A program made the position numbers and the translations under genes. The notes beneath the pieces are model-generated. The model saw nothing but the letters and a program-made list of their open reading frames with translations, was not told where the DNA came from and did no database searches. A stretch of DNA of 64,000 bases from Teratosphaeria epicoccoides (Eukaryota; Ascomycota; Dothideomycetes; Mycosphaerellales; Teratosphaeriaceae): the NCBI GenBank assembly GCA_021401465.1, contig JADDMT010000037.1:124001-188000 (forward strand). The letters run 5' to 3'. Below, piece by piece: positions 61,464-64,000 of this stretch (its first letter is position 1; every line of letters begins with the position of its first letter).

Positions 61464-63345
61464 ATGGACTTTGTTCTTCTACTCGCAGCCGTTGGCATTG
61501 CTCTGGGATAGGTGGTGGACAGGAGAGCTGACTTTGCTATTCACAGCCAGCATGCTGCTCCGACTGGGTGGCGCCAGCTGAAAAGAGCGCGATATGTATG
61601 GTGATCAAGCCTCTGGGTTCAATCGACCGTGGTTGACCTCACGTCAGGACCACACAATGAGCCTGCGCATCGGCCTCGTGCAAGGCTCTTTCGATGAGCT
61701 CGAACGACTTCTGTACGAAGTCAGCGATCCTCAGCATGTTCGTTACGGACAGCATCTGACTGCCAGCGACGTTCGCGAACTCGCTACACCATCTTCGGAC
61801 GCACTCGAGGCTGTGCACGGATATGGCTTGAGAGCAGCGGCGTCGATCTCCAGCGGGTCAAATACAGCACTGCTAACGACTGGATCTCGTTTGACTTGCC
61901 CCTTTGCTGAAGTCGAGAGGCTGCTCGACACTGAGTATCACGAGTACGAGAACAGCAATGGCGCTCGCATTGTCCGGACGGAGCAGTACTCGTTACCTGC
62001 TCCCCTGCATCAGCATATTGATGTCGTTGCGCCGACGAATTACTTCAGTGATCCGAGTAAGCTTACGGGCGTGGATTACAAGCAGCTGAAGAAGCGGAGC
62101 AAAGATTCCAAAACCGTTGGCCCGCTCAAGGGCGAGGTACGTGGCCTCACGATACGGCGGAGATGTCACCAAGACCTTGTTGGCACGTACGCAGGCTCTC
62201 GACGACGTCGACGCAGCTGAAGCCGCAAACATCAGCGCCGTATGCAACGAGCTGGCAGTAACGAGTCTATGCCTACGCACGCTTTACAACACCGTCACCT
62301 ATCCCCCCCAAGTGCCTAAAGCAAACTACGTGGCTACGACTAACTACTTCAACGAAACCCCTGTCTACTCCGACTTCCACACTTGGATGTCCTACTACCG
62401 ACCAGATGCAGACCAATCCTACACGTACACCTACCAGACCGTCAATAACGGCATCGACGACCAAACCGGAGCTCAAGGCCACGATGACAGCGAGGCGAAT
62501 CTTGACATTCAGATGGTCGGCGGGTTTGTGTATCCCACCAGGTTGAATACTTACAGTACTGGCGGCGCTCCTGCCTTCAAGCCTGACATCTATACTCCGG
62601 AAAACGACAATGAGCCGTACCTGACTTGGCTCGATTACGTAAACACGCAGTCAGACCTGCCGTACATCATCTGATCGTCCTACGGCGACGACGAGCAGAC
62701 CGTGCCCAAGAACTACGCTATCCGCGTCTGCCAGGAGCTCGCGGCCCTTGGTGCTCGAGGCATCACTCTGCTGTTCCCCTCAGGCGACGAAGGCGTGGGA
62801 GAAAATGGAACTTGTTACTCCAACGACGGCAGAGACACCTACACCTTCACGCCGCAGTTTCCGGCCAGCTGTCCGTACGTCACGGCGGTGGGGGCGACTC
62901 GCAACATGCCGGACGAGATTGTGGCCACTGATGTCGAATTCGACTATGCTTCTGGCAGCGGCTTCTCGAATTACTTTTCCAGACCTGCGTATCAGAGCTC
63001 GCAAGTGGGTATCGTGCAAGGCCTGATTCATGGTAATGGTGCCTGGTATTTGCGTCGTCCTTTGCTGGCTTGTGTATGTGATCTGTGCATCAGTGACCGG
63101 TATTGCCAGCACCACAAGGTCAAGGGAATTTTCGCGTTCTGGCGAAGTCATGTGATAACATGCGCAAGCGAAGGAAACGCCCACATTTGTCTCTCTTCCT
63201 CGCAGATCTCTGGCTTCCGGCAAGCCTGTCCCATTGTCTTCGTAGTCCTGTCTGTATGCTGGAGTACCTCTGGCTCATCGTGTGTGTACGGCGAAGCCAT
63301 GCTGCAGTATTGCATACAGTATACTCATGCGCCAGGCGGTACTCG
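61464..63345 (+). pseudogene. Sedolisin (S53) protease, broken
   Basis: A signal-like segment (MDFVLLLAAVGIALG, 61464) and a propeptide-like HAAPTGWRQLKRA segment are followed, in changed frame, by the pro-kumamolisin domain: MSLRIGLVQGSFDELERLLY, EVSDPQHVRYGQHLTASDVR. An intron at 62137-62194 keeps phase. The catalytic Glu/Asp block HDDSEANLDIQM is present. An in-frame TGA at 62672-62674 then interrupts the conserved SYGDDEQTVPKNYA block, which is otherwise intact on both sides, and GSGFSNYFSRPAY follows. Beyond 63005 the frame loses family resemblance. The GTSxS segment with the nucleophile Ser cannot be read, although a LASGKPVP relic appears near 63207 in another frame. Such enzymes are secreted acid tripeptidyl peptidases; this copy should be inactive. 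Confidence 0.75.
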
Positions 63346-64000
63346 ACCATCTGAGTGACCATCTGAGTGATGCTTACGTATACAGCCCAGAAGTGCTTGC
63401 GTTGGGAAGGTGTCCAGACAGTGGCAAAACCCCAGTCGGGCGATCTGCGGATAGGAGCGTGCACAAAGAATTTTCGTCGGATACTTCAAAGACGGTAATA
63501 GATGTACTCCCTTCTCGGACACCCCCTCCCCATCGCCACAATGAAGTGACCCATCGAGGAGCGCGCTTCCTATATCCAGGAGAGAATTCTTCTCCAGAGC
63601 CATGCTTCCCGTAGGAAGCTGGCAACATAGCATCGTAGAGTAGACAGCCTCAAACCAGCTCTTGCGAGCGGCTTGATGTGGCCAGGATACCAGTCGTGGC
63701 GGCTCTGTTAGTTTTTGATCACAGCGAGGAAGAGATTCAAAGTGTTCGACGAATTTATACTTAGTCCAGTTTGCGCTAGTGTGCGGAGCGGACTTTAATT
63801 CTACCGTGGCGCGAGATGGTCTGTGGCTTGAAACTTGCCCAGGCAGACCAGGGAAGCAGTGTATGCCAGTCAATGTGCACAGCAAGGCGCGTCATGAGAC
63901 GTGATTTCGAAAGGAAGTCATAGAGGAAGACAGCAGATCCATGTCTTGACGACTTCTCCGACGCAACATTTCAACAATTGCGCTGACAATGGAGCGATAG
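63346..64000. other. Right end, no supported gene
   Basis: About 650 bases. A 186-codon minus-strand frame (63325-63885) has no ATG near its start and no family resemblance. No repeat or RNA gene seen. Confidence 0.4.

Noticed and set aside
63325..63885. 186-codon minus-strand frame at the right end
   Set aside because: No ATG near the start and no family similarity; it partly overlaps the protease relic.

Overview
The window is nuclear DNA of a filamentous ascomycete (Pezizomycotina), and I infer a Dothideomycete. The evidence is short introns (about 50-90 bp) with GTRNGT-type donors and CTGAC/CTGAT branch sites, a fungal gene set (PEX1, BUD23, SVP26, PRE10, Zn2Cys6 regulator, SMP/C2 protein of the Mug190 type), small secreted cysteine-rich proteins, and an AT-skewed end that looks like a repeat mutated by RIP (repeat-induced point mutation). 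The species cannot be fixed from the sequence. Intron-exon models were built by hand, and most keep reading phase across every junction.

Layout. 1-1.67 kb: RIP-like repeat relic. 2.7-8.3 kb: a large intronless RhoGEF (DH-BAR-SH3). 9.2-15.7 kb: a possible catabolic block, with a haloacid-dehalogenase-type hydrolase and a 10-exon amino-acid permease (both minus), then a GATA-motif-rich shared promoter and a 6-exon FAD amine/amino-acid oxidoreductase (plus). 18-20 kb: an RRM+YTH RNA-binding protein. 20.5-23 kb: a small coiled-coil protein and a multi-pass membrane protein, divergent. 23.3-25 kb: two decayed genes (amidase, GNAT acetyltransferase). 26 kb: a small GPI-anchored protein. 27.5-30.3 kb: SVP26 and BUD23 (divergent) and a possible ubiquitin-like-fold protein. 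31-37 kb: accessory-looking stretch with a 56-aa secreted Cys-rich protein, a membrane protein carrying a one-base frameshift, and two tandem paralogues of an unknown family.

37.5-50.6 kb: mostly housekeeping: proteasome alpha-7 (PRE10), a Gln/Pro-rich protein, UBX5-type Cdc48 adaptor, an 8-cysteine secreted protein, ornithine aminotransferase and PEX1. 50.9-61.1 kb: a C2-domain protein, a Zn2Cys6 regulator, and a 1275-aa SMP/C2 lipid-transfer candidate divergent from the regulator. 61.4-63.4 kb: a broken sedolisin (S53) protease gene. The last ~650 bases hold nothing I can support.

Housekeeping and accessory content alternate. The items most worth attention are the permease/oxidase/hydrolase block, the two secreted Cys-rich proteins, the tandem unknown paralogues, the three pseudogenes and the RIP-like end. 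I saw no tRNA, rRNA, CRISPR or intact transposon.
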